Source: Sulfurimonas paralvinellae (GTDB taxonomy: Bacteria > Campylobacterota > Campylobacteria > Campylobacterales > Sulfurimonadaceae). Taken from it: DNA of 64,000 bases. The notes under the pieces were generated by a model. That model saw only the letters and a program-made list of their open reading frames with translations. It was not told the origin of the DNA and ran no database searches. Of the stretch, positions 55,598-64,000 are shown piece by piece. The translations under genes were made by a program, and so were the position numbers. The stretch is taken from NCBI RefSeq assembly GCF_014905135.1, contig NZ_CP041406.1, positions 310,001 through 374,000 of the forward strand, in the 5' to 3' direction. The stretch's first letter is position 1; each line of letters begins with the position of its first letter.

Positions 55598-56173
55598 ATG
55601 AAAAAAAGATTGACAAAAATAGCATTGGCGGCATCGCTTTTAAGTATGCCTGCAGTCGTTGGAGCGAATGAATATACATCATTGTTTGCAGTAGAGGGTG
55701 GATACAATAAAGTAAGTGCAGATGTGACTGAGTCTGGACAAATGTTTAGTGTTCAAGATAGCAAATTAGGCAGTGCGGGTTTAAAACTCGGTGCACAGGG
55801 AGAGAACTTTAGAGTTTTTTTAAGTGCTCGTTATTATGATGCAGAAGATTTTAGTAAACTCGATACATTGGGTGCGGAAGTTGAGTATCTGTTCCATTTC
55901 TCAAAACCTGTCAGCTTCTTTCTCAGTGCAAATGCCGGAAAAGCATTTATGAAAGTTGGATCAAAACCTTATTATGCATCCGTTTCTACAAATGAGTACT
56001 ACTATGGTGGCGGTGCAGGGTTTAATGTGACTGTAACTGATCTAATCGATGTTGAGGTTGGTGCTAGATACATAGACTTGGACAGTGAAGTAACACAAGG
56101 AACTGCTACATATAAATTTAACAGTATTACTTCTGCGTATGGAAGTATTATCTTCAAATGGCAGATGGATTAA
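55598..56173 (+). CDS. small outer-membrane beta-barrel protein
   Basis: 191 aa with a signal peptide (MKKRLTKIALAASLLSMPAVVGA) and eight or so amphipathic strands (SLFAVEGGYNKVSADV, FRVFLSARYYDAED, YYYGGGAGFNVTVTDLIDVEVGARYI), as in OmpA-like or OmpW-like eight-stranded barrels. ATG 55598 has GGAG 9 bases upstream; a start five codons earlier is less likely. Function unknown. It probably stands alone. Confidence 0.75.
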   Translation: MKKRLTKIALAASLLSMPAVVGANEYTSLFAVEGGYNKVSADVTESGQMFSVQDSKLGSAGLKLGAQGENFRVFLSARYYDAEDFSKLDTLGAEVEYLFHFSKPVSFFLSANAGKAFMKVGSKPYYASVSTNEYYYGGGAGFNVTVTDLIDVEVGARYIDLDSEVTQGTATYKFNSITSAYGSIIFKWQMD

Positions 56174-56343
56174 TTTTAAACTCCTTCTAGTCAGTGTAAT
56201 GAGTGCATCTTTGAAGGTGCTCTTTACACATTCTTCTCTATTTTTAACTCTTTTCTTAAAAAATATTACCATGGAATTATCTACTATTATTGATCTATGA
56301 GTTTTGTATCGGTAAGAAGTCGAAGATATTGACCATAAAAAGA

Positions 56344-56349
56344 TATAAT
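56344..56349 (+). promoter_or_regulatory. -10 box of apparently leaderless uvrB
   Basis: TATAAT ends 7 bases before the uvrB ATG at 56357. No ribosome site. The rest of the 56174-56343 spacer shows no clear element. Confidence 0.55.
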
Positions 56350-56356
56350 TTCATCA

Positions 56357-58339
56357 ATGAAAAAAGATATAAACTTTGAAGTGGTCTCACCCTACAGTCC
56401 GGCGGGTGATCAGCCACAGGCTATAGAAAAACTCAGTAACAGCATCCTTGCAGGAAATAGATACCAGACACTCGAAGGGGTGACGGGTTCAGGTAAAACA
56501 CATACGATGGCACGTGTGATAGAGAAGACAAAGATGCCGACTATCATCATGACACATAACAAAACACTTGCGGCACAGCTTTATAGTGAATTTCGACAAT
56601 TCTTTCCAAATAATCATGTTGAGTATTTTGTATCATATTATGACTATTATCAGCCGGAGGCTTATATTCCAAGGCAGGACCTTTTCATTGAAAAGGATTC
56701 AGCTATCAATGATGAGCTTGAACGTCTGCGACTCTCTGCAACGGCAAATCTGCTCTCATATGATGATGTCATTGTTATCGCTTCTGTATCTGCAAATTAC
56801 GGTTTGGGAGACCCCGAGGAGTATCAGAGTATGGTGCAGTCCATTGCAGTCGGCGATGAGATAAGCCAGAAAAAACTGCTGCTTCGTCTGGTTGAGATGG
56901 GTTACTCACGCAATGACAGCTACTTTGACAGTGGGCATATTCGTGTCAACGGTGAAAGCATCGATGTCTATCCTCCATATTTTGAACAAGAAGCTATCCG
57001 TATAGAGTTCTTTGGTGATGAGATAGAAGCAATCTATACTTTTGATGTCATCGACAACAAACGGCTCGAAGACCATAAAAAGTTTACAATCTACTCTACA
57101 AGTCAGTTTGCCGTCTCTCAAGAGAAGATGGCAGTAGCGATCAAACGTATAGAAGAAGAGCTTGATGAGAGACTTGCGTATTTTCAAAAAGAGGGAAAGG
57201 TCGTTGAGTATCAACGCTTAAAGCAACGGGTTGAGTTCGATCTTGAGATGCTGCAGACAACGGGAATGTGTAAAGGTATTGAGAACTATTCAAGACTGCT
57301 TACAGATAAAAAGCCCGGAGAAGCTCCTTTTACACTGCTTGACTATTTTGAGGTTCGTCATAAGGATTATTTGATCATTGTTGATGAGTCACACGTATCT
57401 CTGCCGCAGTTTCGCGGTATGTATGCGGGTGATAGAGCAAGAAAAGAGGTGCTTGTTGATTATGGCTTTCGATTGCCGAGTGCGCTTGATAATCGTCCTT
57501 TAAAGCTTGATGAGTACATCGAAAAAGCACCGCACTATCTTTTTGTCTCTGCCACACCGAATGAGTATGAGTTAGAGAGATCGGCAGTAAAAGCTCAGCA
57601 GATCATCCGTCCTACCGGTCTGCTTGATCCTATTATTGATATACGACCATCGGATAATCAAGTCGAGGATATTCATGACGAGATCAAAAAGATAACGCAA
57701 AAAGATGAGCGTGTGCTTATAACGGTACTGACAAAAAAAATGGCAGAGGCACTCACGAAATATCTTGCTGATTTAGGTATAAAAGTACAGTATATGCACT
57801 CGGACATTGATACGATCGAGAGAAACCAGATCATCCGTTCACTAAGACTTGGAGAGTTCGATGTTCTCATTGGGATCAATCTCCTGCGTGAGGGGCTTGA
57901 TCTGCCGGAAGTAAGCCTGGTAGCCATACTCGATGCAGATAAAGAGGGCTTTTTACGGAGTGAAACGGCCCTCATTCAAACAATAGGACGTGCAGCTCGT
58001 AATGAAAACGGGCGTGTTGTTTTGTATGCGAATAAGATGACAGGTTCGATGCAAAGAGCCATAGAGATAACGAAAAAAAGAAGATCTCTGCAGGAAGCTT
58101 TCAACAAAGAACATGGCATCACACCAACGACGACAAAGCGGACACTCGATGAGAATTTAAAACTCGAAGATGCCGGCGGACTCTATGAAAAACATAAAAA
58201 AATGGATAAAATGCCCTCAAGTGAGAGAAAAGCATTGGTAAAAGAACTCTCTTTAAAGATGAAAGCAGCGGCAAAAGAGCTGAACTTTGAAGAGGCGGCT
58301 CGCTTGCGTGATGAGATAACAAAAATAAAAAAATTATAA
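56357..58339 (+). CDS. uvrB: excinuclease ABC subunit B
   Basis: Damage-verifying helicase of nucleotide excision repair. 660 aa, full length. Walker [13 protein letters not shown], the beta-hairpin stretch [17 protein letters not shown]-like [12 protein letters not shown], motif [11 protein letters not shown], and the C-terminal UVR motif ([22 protein letters not shown]) that binds UvrC. Two octamers (56905, 57895). The start appears leaderless. Confidence 0.98.
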   Translation: MKKDINFEVVSPYSPAGDQPQAIEKLSNSILAGNRYQTLEGVTGSGKTHTMARVIEKTKMPTIIMTHNKTLAAQLYSEFRQFFPNNHVEYFVSYYDYYQPEAYIPRQDLFIEKDSAINDELERLRLSATANLLSYDDVIVIASVSANYGLGDPEEYQSMVQSIAVGDEISQKKLLLRLVEMGYSRNDSYFDSGHIRVNGESIDVYPPYFEQEAIRIEFFGDEIEAIYTFDVIDNKRLEDHKKFTIYSTSQFAVSQEKMAVAIKRIEEELDERLAYFQKEGKVVEYQRLKQRVEFDLEMLQTTGMCKGIENYSRLLTDKKPGEAPFTLLDYFEVRHKDYLIIVDESHVSLPQFRGMYAGDRARKEVLVDYGFRLPSALDNRPLKLDEYIEKAPHYLFVSATPNEYELERSAVKAQQIIRPTGLLDPIIDIRPSDNQVEDIHDEIKKITQKDERVLITVLTKKMAEALTKYLADLGIKVQYMHSDIDTIERNQIIRSLRLGEFDVLIGINLLREGLDLPEVSLVAILDADKEGFLRSETALIQTIGRAARNENGRVVLYANKMTGSMQRAIEITKKRRSLQEAFNKEHGITPTTTKRTLDENLKLEDAGGLYEKHKKMDKMPSSERKALVKELSLKMKAAAKELNFEEAARLRDEITKIKKL

Positions 58340-58356
58340 GTTACATTGCCAACAAC

Positions 58357-58431
58357 GTAAAGATTGAGTGATTTTTTACAGGACAAATCCTCCCGCTGGT
58401 CTGAGCCTGAAAAAAACCACTCAATCTTTAC
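58357..58431. repeat. 26-bp inverted repeat with 23-base loop after uvrB
   Basis: Arm 58357-58382 (GTAAAGATTGAGTG, then A, T6, A, CAGG) pairs with 58406-58431 with only two mismatches. The loop is 58383-58405. There is no T tract after the second arm, so it is not a classical terminator. It may be a strong RNA hairpin, an RNase III target or a relic of a small element. Confidence 0.8.
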
Positions 58432-58438
58432 TATCTAG

Positions 58439-58458
58439 CCTCTGATAAGAGGTATCAG
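58439..58458 (+). promoter_or_regulatory. two mutually exclusive small hairpins before the DedA gene
   Basis: CCTCT-GATA-AGAGG (58439-58452) and CTGATA-AGAGG-TATCAG (58442-58458) share bases and cannot form together. They end 8 bases before the ribosome site AAGGA (58466-58470), a layout that could switch translation. This is inference from pairing alone. Confidence 0.4.
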
Positions 58459-58476
58459 CAAAATGAAGGAAATAGC

Positions 58477-59046
58477 TTGGAAGATACATTTAATAATTTA
58501 GTGACATATGGATATATAGGCCTCTTTATCTACTCTCTTGGCGGTGGATTTATAGGGCTTGTGGCAGCGGGAGTGCTTAGTTTTATGGGAAAGATGGATC
58601 TGTCACTTTCTATTGCTATTGCCTTTGCAGGGAATGCATTAGGCGATATTCTGCTCTTTTGGCTGACACGATATCAAAAGTCTATGATGGTCGAAGGTCT
58701 TCATAAACACAGACGAAAATTGGCACTTTCGCACATACTTATGAAAAAACATGGTGACTGGGTGATCTTTATTCAAAAGTTCATTTACGGACTTAAAACC
58801 GTTGTTCCTATTGCCATTGCCCTGACAAAGTATGATTTTAAAAAGTTTGCTATATTAAATATTTTTGCAGCGGCTATCTGGGCACTTGTATTTGGTTTGT
58901 CGAGTTATTATTTTGGAGCGGCTCTGAGTAAATTTGCTATCTATATAAATGATAACAAATGGCTTGCACCCGTCATTTTAGTTGCTATTGGCGGAACTGT
59001 GTGGCTTTATATGGAAAAAGTTACAAAGAAAAAAAAGAAAAAGTAA
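58477..59046 (+). CDS. DedA-family membrane protein
   Basis: 189 aa from TTG 58477, 6 bases after AAGGA. SLGGGFIGLVAAGVLSFMGKMDLSLSIAIAFAGNALGDILLFWLTRY and KFIYGLKTVVPIAIALTKYDFKKFAILNIFAAAIWAL are DedA-type (the second matches the 'R..PG.R....aG...m....F...N..Ga..W' region with changes). Four or five membrane segments. Members include lipid-carrier flippases in proton-driven lipid recycling; the substrate here is unknown. It ends with a run of lysines. Confidence 0.82.
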   Translation: MEDTFNNLVTYGYIGLFIYSLGGGFIGLVAAGVLSFMGKMDLSLSIAIAFAGNALGDILLFWLTRYQKSMMVEGLHKHRRKLALSHILMKKHGDWVIFIQKFIYGLKTVVPIAIALTKYDFKKFAILNIFAAAIWALVFGLSSYYFGAALSKFAIYINDNKWLAPVILVAIGGTVWLYMEKVTKKKKKK

Positions 59047-59069
59047 AAAGCTTTTTAGCTTTCTACTTT
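59040..59069. terminator. bidirectional terminator between DedA and pckA genes
   Basis: AAAGTA and AAAGCT pair with AGCTTT and TACTTT around a TTTT loop, with one mismatch. Both stop codons lie within the hairpin and it is flanked by A's and T's suited to both strands. Confidence 0.6.
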
Positions 59070-60638
59070 CGGTCCTGCTGCTGAGAAGTCAAATTCACTC
59101 TCAGCATCTTGATAGCGTTTGAAGTTCTCGATGAACATTTCGGCTAATTGGTCACGTGTTCTATCAAAGGCTTCTTTGTCTTCCCATGCATTACGAGGGT
59201 TGAGAAGGTCAGGGTTGATATTTCCAAGTGTTTTTGGCACTTGAAGTCTAAAAGTTTTTGTCGTGTCAAATTCACTGTCGTTAATAGAACCGTCTAAAAT
59301 AGCATTGATACAAGCACGTGTATCTTTCAAGCTCATGCGTTTTCCAACGCCATAACCGCCGCCTGTCCAGCCAGTGTTTACAAGATAGACATTTACATCG
59401 TGTTTATCGATCTTTTCGCCAAGTAGTTTTGCATAAACAGTCGGGTGAAGCGTCATAAATGCCTCACCAAAACATGCAGAGAAAGTGGCTACCGGCTCTG
59501 TGATACCACGCTCTGTTCCTGCTACTTTTGCAGTATAACCACTTAAGAAGTAGTACATTGCCTGTTCACGTGTAAGTTTTGATACCGGAGGAAGAACACC
59601 AAAAGCATCTGCAGAGAGGAAGATAATGTTTTTAGGATGCCCTGCCATAAGATCAGCTTTGTGATTTTCAATATGCTCGATCGGGTAAGAGACACGTGTG
59701 TTTTCTGTTTTTGAGTCATCTTCATAATTGACGTCACCGTCATCATCCATGACAACATTTTCAAGGAGTGCATCTTCACGGATGGCACCATAGATCTCAG
59801 GTTCGCTTTTTGCATCGAGGTTAATGACTTTTGCGTAGCATCCACCTTCGAAGTTAAAGACACCATGATCATCCCAACCGTGCTCATCATCACCGATAAG
59901 TGCACGGTTTGGATCTGTTGAGAGTGTTGTTTTTCCGGTACCGCTGAGACCGAAGAAAAGCGCTGTATCATTCTCTTTTCCAACATTTGCAGAACAGTGC
60001 ATAGAGAGTTTCCCGTCAAGTGGAAGCCAGTAGTTCATCATAGAGAAGATACCCTTTTTAAGTTCACCACCATACCATGTACCGCCGATGATACATAAGT
60101 TTCTCTCTACATCAAACAGTACAAATACTTCGGAATTCATTCCATGCTCTTTCCATCTGTCATTGACCGCTTTACAGGCATTTAAAACTGTGAAATCAGA
60201 TTTGAAAACTTCCAGTTCTGAAGCAGTAGGACGGATAAACATGTTCTTTACAAAGTGAGATTGCCAGGCAATCTCTGTTACAAAGCGGATAGATTTTTTA
60301 GAAGCGGGACTTGCACCACTATATACATCTGTTACATAAAGGTCTTTACCTGAGAGTTGTTCACGTGAGAGCTCTAAAAGTTCATCAAAAATTTCTTCAC
60401 TGATCTTTTGATTGACGTCACCCCATGCAATGTATTTATTCGATGGTGATCTGTCTACAAAATATTTGTCTTTTGGGCTTCTTCCTGTAAAGATACCTGT
60501 GTCAACAGCCGTCGCACCACTCTTTGTGCGTCTTACTTCACCATTTTCAAGCTCATGCTTGATAAGTTCATCATAACTAAGATTATGATAGATCTTACCT
60601 ACATTTTTAAGCCCTAATTCTTCTAATTGTACTTTCAT
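59055..60638 (-). CDS. pckA: phosphoenolpyruvate carboxykinase (ATP)
   Basis: 527 aa. Converts oxaloacetate to phosphoenolpyruvate with ATP, the gateway of gluconeogenesis; with gap, pgk and tpiA it indicates sugar synthesis from C4 acids. Kinase-1a loop [16 protein letters not shown], kinase-2 and metal site [26 protein letters not shown], and the [16 protein letters not shown] stretch. AAGGTAA precedes ATG 60638. It has no octamer. Confidence 0.97.
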   Translation of the reverse strand: MKVQLEELGLKNVGKIYHNLSYDELIKHELENGEVRRTKSGATAVDTGIFTGRSPKDKYFVDRSPSNKYIAWGDVNQKISEEIFDELLELSREQLSGKDLYVTDVYSGASPASKKSIRFVTEIAWQSHFVKNMFIRPTASELEVFKSDFTVLNACKAVNDRWKEHGMNSEVFVLFDVERNLCIIGGTWYGGELKKGIFSMMNYWLPLDGKLSMHCSANVGKENDTALFFGLSGTGKTTLSTDPNRALIGDDEHGWDDHGVFNFEGGCYAKVINLDAKSEPEIYGAIREDALLENVVMDDDGDVNYEDDSKTENTRVSYPIEHIENHKADLMAGHPKNIIFLSADAFGVLPPVSKLTREQAMYYFLSGYTAKVAGTERGITEPVATFSACFGEAFMTLHPTVYAKLLGEKIDKHDVNVYLVNTGWTGGGYGVGKRMSLKDTRACINAILDGSINDSEFDTTKTFRLQVPKTLGNINPDLLNPRNAWEDKEAFDRTRDQLAEMFIENFKRYQDAESEFDFSAAGPKVES

Positions 60639-60819
60639 AATTTACCTTGTGGTATATATAGTGGATTGATATAATGTGAAATATCATTCTGTGAATGAAA
60701 TTATACTACTTATATACCTAAATTAAAAGTAAAATTTTTAGAATATTGCAAGATTTTATAAAATTGTTTTTAGAGGTTTGTTTAAGGAATTTTTGCTAGA
60801 ATTCTACTCACAAATAAAT

Positions 60820-60894
60820 GTTCGGGTAGCTCAGGGGTAGAGCACTTCGTTGACATCGAAGTGGTCGGAGGTTCAAATCCTCTCTCGAACACCA
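60820..60894 (+). tRNA. tRNA-Val(GAC)
   Basis: 75 nt including an encoded CCA end. Acceptor GTTCGGG pairs with CTCGAAC (one G-T pair), D-arm GCTCAGGGGTAGAGC, anticodon stem CTTCG/CGAAG with loop TTGACAT (GAC at 60852-60854), T-arm GGAGGTTCAAATCCTCT. GAC reads GUC and GUU valine codons. No other tRNA is adjacent; the following 271 bases (60895-61165) are AT-rich with a tandem TTTATCGCT pair and no gene that I can see. Confidence 0.95.
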
Positions 60895-61165
60895 TCTTTC
60901 AAAAATCATTTCCCATTCTATTTTAAATCTGTTTAATTTATTGCTTTATCGCTCTTTATCGCTATTGTATTGCAATGCAGTGATTTTACTGATGGAATAT
61001 TCCCTATAAATTAGACAATCATTATGTATGTTGGCTTAGTGAGATATCCAACTTGTTTGAAGTATGAATAATTAGCAGCAAGTTTACTAGTATATATTAT
61101 CCAAAATTCTAATTAAGTCTAACAGAAGAATTCTGGTGTAAAATGATTAAAAAAAAGGTAAAAAG

Positions 61166-62056
61166 ATGAAAATTTTTTTATGTAAAAATTTGCTGATAAT
61201 TAGCTTATTACAAATGGGTTTATATGCTAAAGAAAAAAGTATGGAGGAGCTCTCAAAAGAGATGGCAAATCCTCTTGCACAGATTTGGAACCTTTCGTTT
61301 CAAAATAACTACACCACAATAAAAGGTGATGTTACTTTACCTAATGGTGTTCATATATCTGGTAAAAATCATATAAATACAACACTTTTTCAACCTGTCC
61401 TTCCTATCCCACTAAAAAATGGTATGACCGCATTTGCTCGTCCAGTTATTACATACATAGATGCACCAACTGGTGTTGGCATACATGTGGATAGCCCTGT
61501 ACATGCTACTGCTGTCGGTAAAAACAGAGAAGCAAAACTAGGGGATTTGATTTTACCAATGGGTGTTGGTATTGTTAGGACAAAAGGTTGGTCTTATGGT
61601 GGTGGTGTTACTTTTATTTTTCCAACATCACAACATAAGACAGTAGCATCACACCAGTACCAAGCAGGACCAACAGCTCTTGCTCTGTATGCAAATGATC
61701 AATGGACAGTAGGTGCACATTTGCAACACTGGTGGGGTATATCTGATGATGGTACGAAGAATGTTAAAATGGCAAATCATACTGATATTCAGTACTTTAT
61801 TATGTACAATCTTCCTCATGCTTGGCAACTTCGTGCAAGTCCACATATTACTTACAATTGGAATGGAAAAGATGATAATAAACTAACTTTACCTGTCGCG
61901 TTTGGTGTAGGAAAAATGATTAAAATCGGGCCAATGCCTGTTCAGCTTATGGTTGAGTATCAAAAAAATATCATTGCTCCTGATACTCTTGCCGCTGATT
62001 CTACTATTATGATGCAAGCGAATTTTATCATCAAAAATCCATTTGGAAACTTATAG
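61166..62056 (+). CDS. putative outer-membrane transport-like protein
   Basis: 296 aa with signal peptide (MKIFLCKNLLIISLLQMGLYA). The mature part is rich in beta strands, e.g. WSYGGGVTFIFPTSQHKTV and WTVGAHLQHWWGISDDG, and SFQNNYTTIKGD and NTTLFQPVLPIPL near the start are typical of porin-like 'transporter' proteins related to the MetA-pathway phenol family. The gene ends 1 base before the amidohydrolase, so they are cotranscribed and may share a substrate. It lies directly downstream of a tRNA gene. Confidence 0.65.
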   Translation: MKIFLCKNLLIISLLQMGLYAKEKSMEELSKEMANPLAQIWNLSFQNNYTTIKGDVTLPNGVHISGKNHINTTLFQPVLPIPLKNGMTAFARPVITYIDAPTGVGIHVDSPVHATAVGKNREAKLGDLILPMGVGIVRTKGWSYGGGVTFIFPTSQHKTVASHQYQAGPTALALYANDQWTVGAHLQHWWGISDDGTKNVKMANHTDIQYFIMYNLPHAWQLRASPHITYNWNGKDDNKLTLPVAFGVGKMIKIGPMPVQLMVEYQKNIIAPDTLAADSTIMMQANFIIKNPFGNL

Positions 62057-62057
62057 G

Positions 62058-63927
62058 ATGAAAGCTTTTACATTACTCTTCTCAATCCTGAGCGTTTTTA
62101 GTTTAACACTAAGTGCAGATAAATTAGAACAGACGCTATTTTACGGTGGTGACATCATCACTATGGAGGGTAACAAGCCAACATATGTTGAAGCAGTAAT
62201 TACTCGTAATGGTAAAATAATTTATGCAGGAAAAAAAGCAGCTGCATTTAATAATTTTGCTGGAAAAACGGTAGGTGTAGACCTCAAAGGTAAAACAATG
62301 ATGCCCGGGTTTATCGAGCCCCACTTACATCCTCTTATCGCGGCCATTTTACTCTCTGGTGATATTGTTGCACCACATGACTGGAATGTACCTGATGGTA
62401 TTAAAAAAGGGGTTGAAGGGCATGATGCTTATCTGGCACGTCTTAAACAATCTATTGCAAAGTATGGTAAAAAAGATGATGTACTTTTTATATGGGGTTA
62501 TCATCAACTGTGGCATGGAACGTTAAACCGTGAAATACTCAATAAAATATCTCCAAACAATCCTGTAGCTGTACTTCACCGCTCTTTTCATGAAGTGTTT
62601 TTAAATGACAAAGCCATTGAACTTTTTAAAATTAAAGAAGAAGATTATAAAGGCAATCCTCAGGTAGAGTGGGACAAAGGGCACTTCTTTGAAGGTGGTT
62701 GGCAGGCACTGGCTCCAAAAATAGCACCCTTTATGCTGAATCCTGTAAAGTATAAAAAAGGCTTGGCGGACATGACCAAACTTATGGAGAAAAATGGTAT
62801 TACCACCATAGCAGAACCAGGGTTTCCAAATGTCAATTTTGACATGGAGTATAACCTTTTGAAATCTGAAATGGATAAAAAGCCCTCTTATGAAATCTAT
62901 AATATTTTAAATGCCGGTCAATTGAGTGTTGCAAAAGGCAGTATTGAAAAAGCAACGCAGTTCATGGAAGCGTCACCCGCCAAATACAATACCCAAAACA
63001 TTAAAATATTACCAAAACAGGTCAAACTGTTTGCCGATGGTGCCATCTATTCGTTGGCCATGCAGATGAAAGAGGGATATACAGACGGCTTTAAAGGTCA
63101 ATGGATGACACCCCTTAAAATATTTAAAAAACAGATGAATTATTACTGGGACAGAGGGTATAAAATTCATATCCATGCCAATGGCGATCTGGGTATTCAA
63201 CGTTGTATAGACACCGTAAGAGAGATGCAAAAACGCAACCCGAGAAAAGATCATAGATTAACGCTTCACCATTTGGGGTATTTTACTTCTAAGCAAGCAG
63301 ATGAGATGAAAGAACTTGGTATAGAGGCATCTGTAAACCCGTACTATTTATGGGCATTGACAGAAAAATATTCTAAATACGGGTTGGGAAAAAAAAAGAG
63401 CAGAGAACTTGGTGCCTATGAAGTTTCTTAAAGACAGAGGCATTCCATTTTCTCTACACTCAGATTTTGCTATGGCGCCGGCTGAACCACTGACGCTTGT
63501 GTGGACAGCTGTCAATAGAGTAACAGATAAAGGGAGACCTGTTTCTCAAGATCAACGTATTGATCTCTTTACAGCAATGCAAGGAATTACAATAAATGCA
63601 GCAAGAACATTGAATCTTGAAAATAAAATAGGATCCATAAAAGCAGGTAAAACAGCAAATTTTACACTTCTTAATGAAAACCCGTTTAAAGTCAAAAAAA
63701 TGCATATTAAAGATATCGAAGTTGCAGGAGTTGTGTTTAGAGGTGATCTTAAAATTAGAGAACCAAAACTGGTCGGCGGAGACAAAGATACTCACGGTTG
63801 TATCGGCTCTGCCGGTTATAAGTGGTGTGCTAAAATACAAAACTGTGAAAGACCATGGGAATTAGCAAAAGATAAAAGTTTTAAAAATAGTGCAGAAGCA
63901 TTTAACAGTTTTTGCCAAAACAAGTGA
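62058..63927 (+). pseudogene. YtcJ-like exported amidohydrolase, split by a frameshift in an A9 tract
   Basis: Signal peptide (MKAFTLLFSILSVFSLTLSA), then an amidohydrolase TIM barrel: GFIEPHLHPLIA (metal HxH), IHIHANGDLGIQ, LHHLGYFTS. The frame ends in a stop at 63429-63431 just after nine A's (63389-63397). Removing one A continues in the frame of 63409-63927 as GKKRAENLVPMKFLKDRGIPF, then LHSDFAMAPAEPLTLVW and the usual family C-terminus. So one gene of about 623 codons is broken, phase-variable, rescued by slippage or misread. The last 50 residues are a Cys-containing module (GCIGSAGYKWCAKIQNCERPWE). Substrate unknown. Confidence 0.85.
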
Positions 63928-63947
63928 GTTTAATACAAGGAATAAAA

Positions 63948-64000
63948 ATGAACTTCAAAAAAAAGACATTAGGGCTAATCGCAATAGCAGTCACAACATT
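63948..64000 (+). CDS. start of an exported protein gene, 3' end outside window
   Basis: ATG 63948 with AAGG 8 bases upstream opens MNFKKKTLGLIAIAVTT, the beginning of a signal peptide. Only 17 codons are visible, so no function can be assigned. It lies 20 bases after the amidohydrolase and is probably in the same operon. Confidence 0.55.
   Translation, partial: MNFKKKTLGLIAIAVTT

Noticed and set aside
56329-56334. TTGACC as the -35 box of uvrB
   Set aside because: Only 9 bases separate it from TATAAT at 56344, too few for a -35/-10 pair.
59543-60019. 158-codon minus-strand ORF inside pckA
   Set aside because: It lies in another frame of pckA over its nucleotide-binding region; pckA is unambiguous, and the alternative product is Met/Thr/Ser-rich with no domain.
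60895-61165. Further tRNA or small RNA after tRNA-Val
   Set aside because: No second cloverleaf can be drawn. The stretch is AT-rich with only a short tandem TTTATCGCT pair and an AATTCT/AGAATT inverted pair.

Overview
The window is a gene-dense, AT-rich bacterial chromosome segment that looks like a Campylobacterota genome of the Sulfurimonas type. The evidence is an HP0268-like small protein next to miaB, a single XerH/XerD-like recombinase, an ArsRS/CprRS-like two-component system, the ndk-DUF177-rpmF-plsX-fabH and gap-pgk-tpiA-fabI gene orders, and Campylobacter-type porins. This assignment rests on family recognition, not on a database search. I saw no insertion sequence, prophage or CRISPR array.

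Layout. 1-10.7 kb: the end of argS, then wall, transport and housekeeping genes (L,D-transpeptidase, NhaC, ExoX, DUF4139, DUF819, YceI, dipeptide epimerase, NhaA). 10.7-14.1 kb: a three-gene operon of a BRCT-like/LRV-repeat protein, a MoxR-type AAA ATPase and a VWA protein. 14.1-20 kb: two GGDEF proteins, a PIF1-like helicase, an EamA exporter and a peroxiredoxin. 20-25.4 kb: metK, ferredoxin, ndk, and the DUF177-rpmF-plsX-fabH lipid/ribosome cluster. 25.4-30.2 kb: DEAD-box helicase, rmuC, DoxX and a CDP-alcohol phosphatidyltransferase. 30.2-34 kb: a porin-feoA-feoB iron unit behind two Fur-like boxes. 34-37.6 kb: a two-component system and an MltF-like transglycosylase with a lysine-rich tail. 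37.6-42.3 kb: rsfS-nadD diverging from gap-pgk-tpiA-fabI. 42.3-46.4 kb: lipoprotein, major porin, orphan peptide-transporter permease, nusA. 46.5-52.1 kb: HP0268-like protein, miaB, DUF374 acyltransferase, xerH-like gene and a PilM/N/O-like trio. 52-60.6 kb: tilS, rimO, HI0933-family flavoprotein, beta-barrel protein, uvrB, DedA, pckA. 60.8-64 kb: tRNA-Val(GAC), then an outer-membrane protein and a frameshifted amidohydrolase.

How the genes work together. gap, pgk, tpiA and pckA form the core of glycolysis/gluconeogenesis. plsX, fabH, fabI, the DUF374 acyltransferase and the PssA-like enzyme make membrane lipid. rsfS, rpmF, rimO, miaB, tilS, argS and tRNA-Val serve translation. FeoAB with a porin takes up ferrous iron under probable Fur control.

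The most striking signal is not a gene. The octamer TGCGTGAG/CTCACGCA occurs at least 43 times, about equally on both strands and in several reading frames, where chance predicts about one. That is the density and behaviour of a DNA uptake sequence, and it shares the window with a pilus-assembly-like PilMNO trio. Other notable signals are a set of TATAAT boxes 6-7 bases upstream of start codons (apparent leaderless genes), a 26-bp inverted repeat and mutually exclusive hairpins ahead of the DedA gene, tandem hairpins ahead of rpmF, and an A9-tract frameshift in the terminal amidohydrolase.
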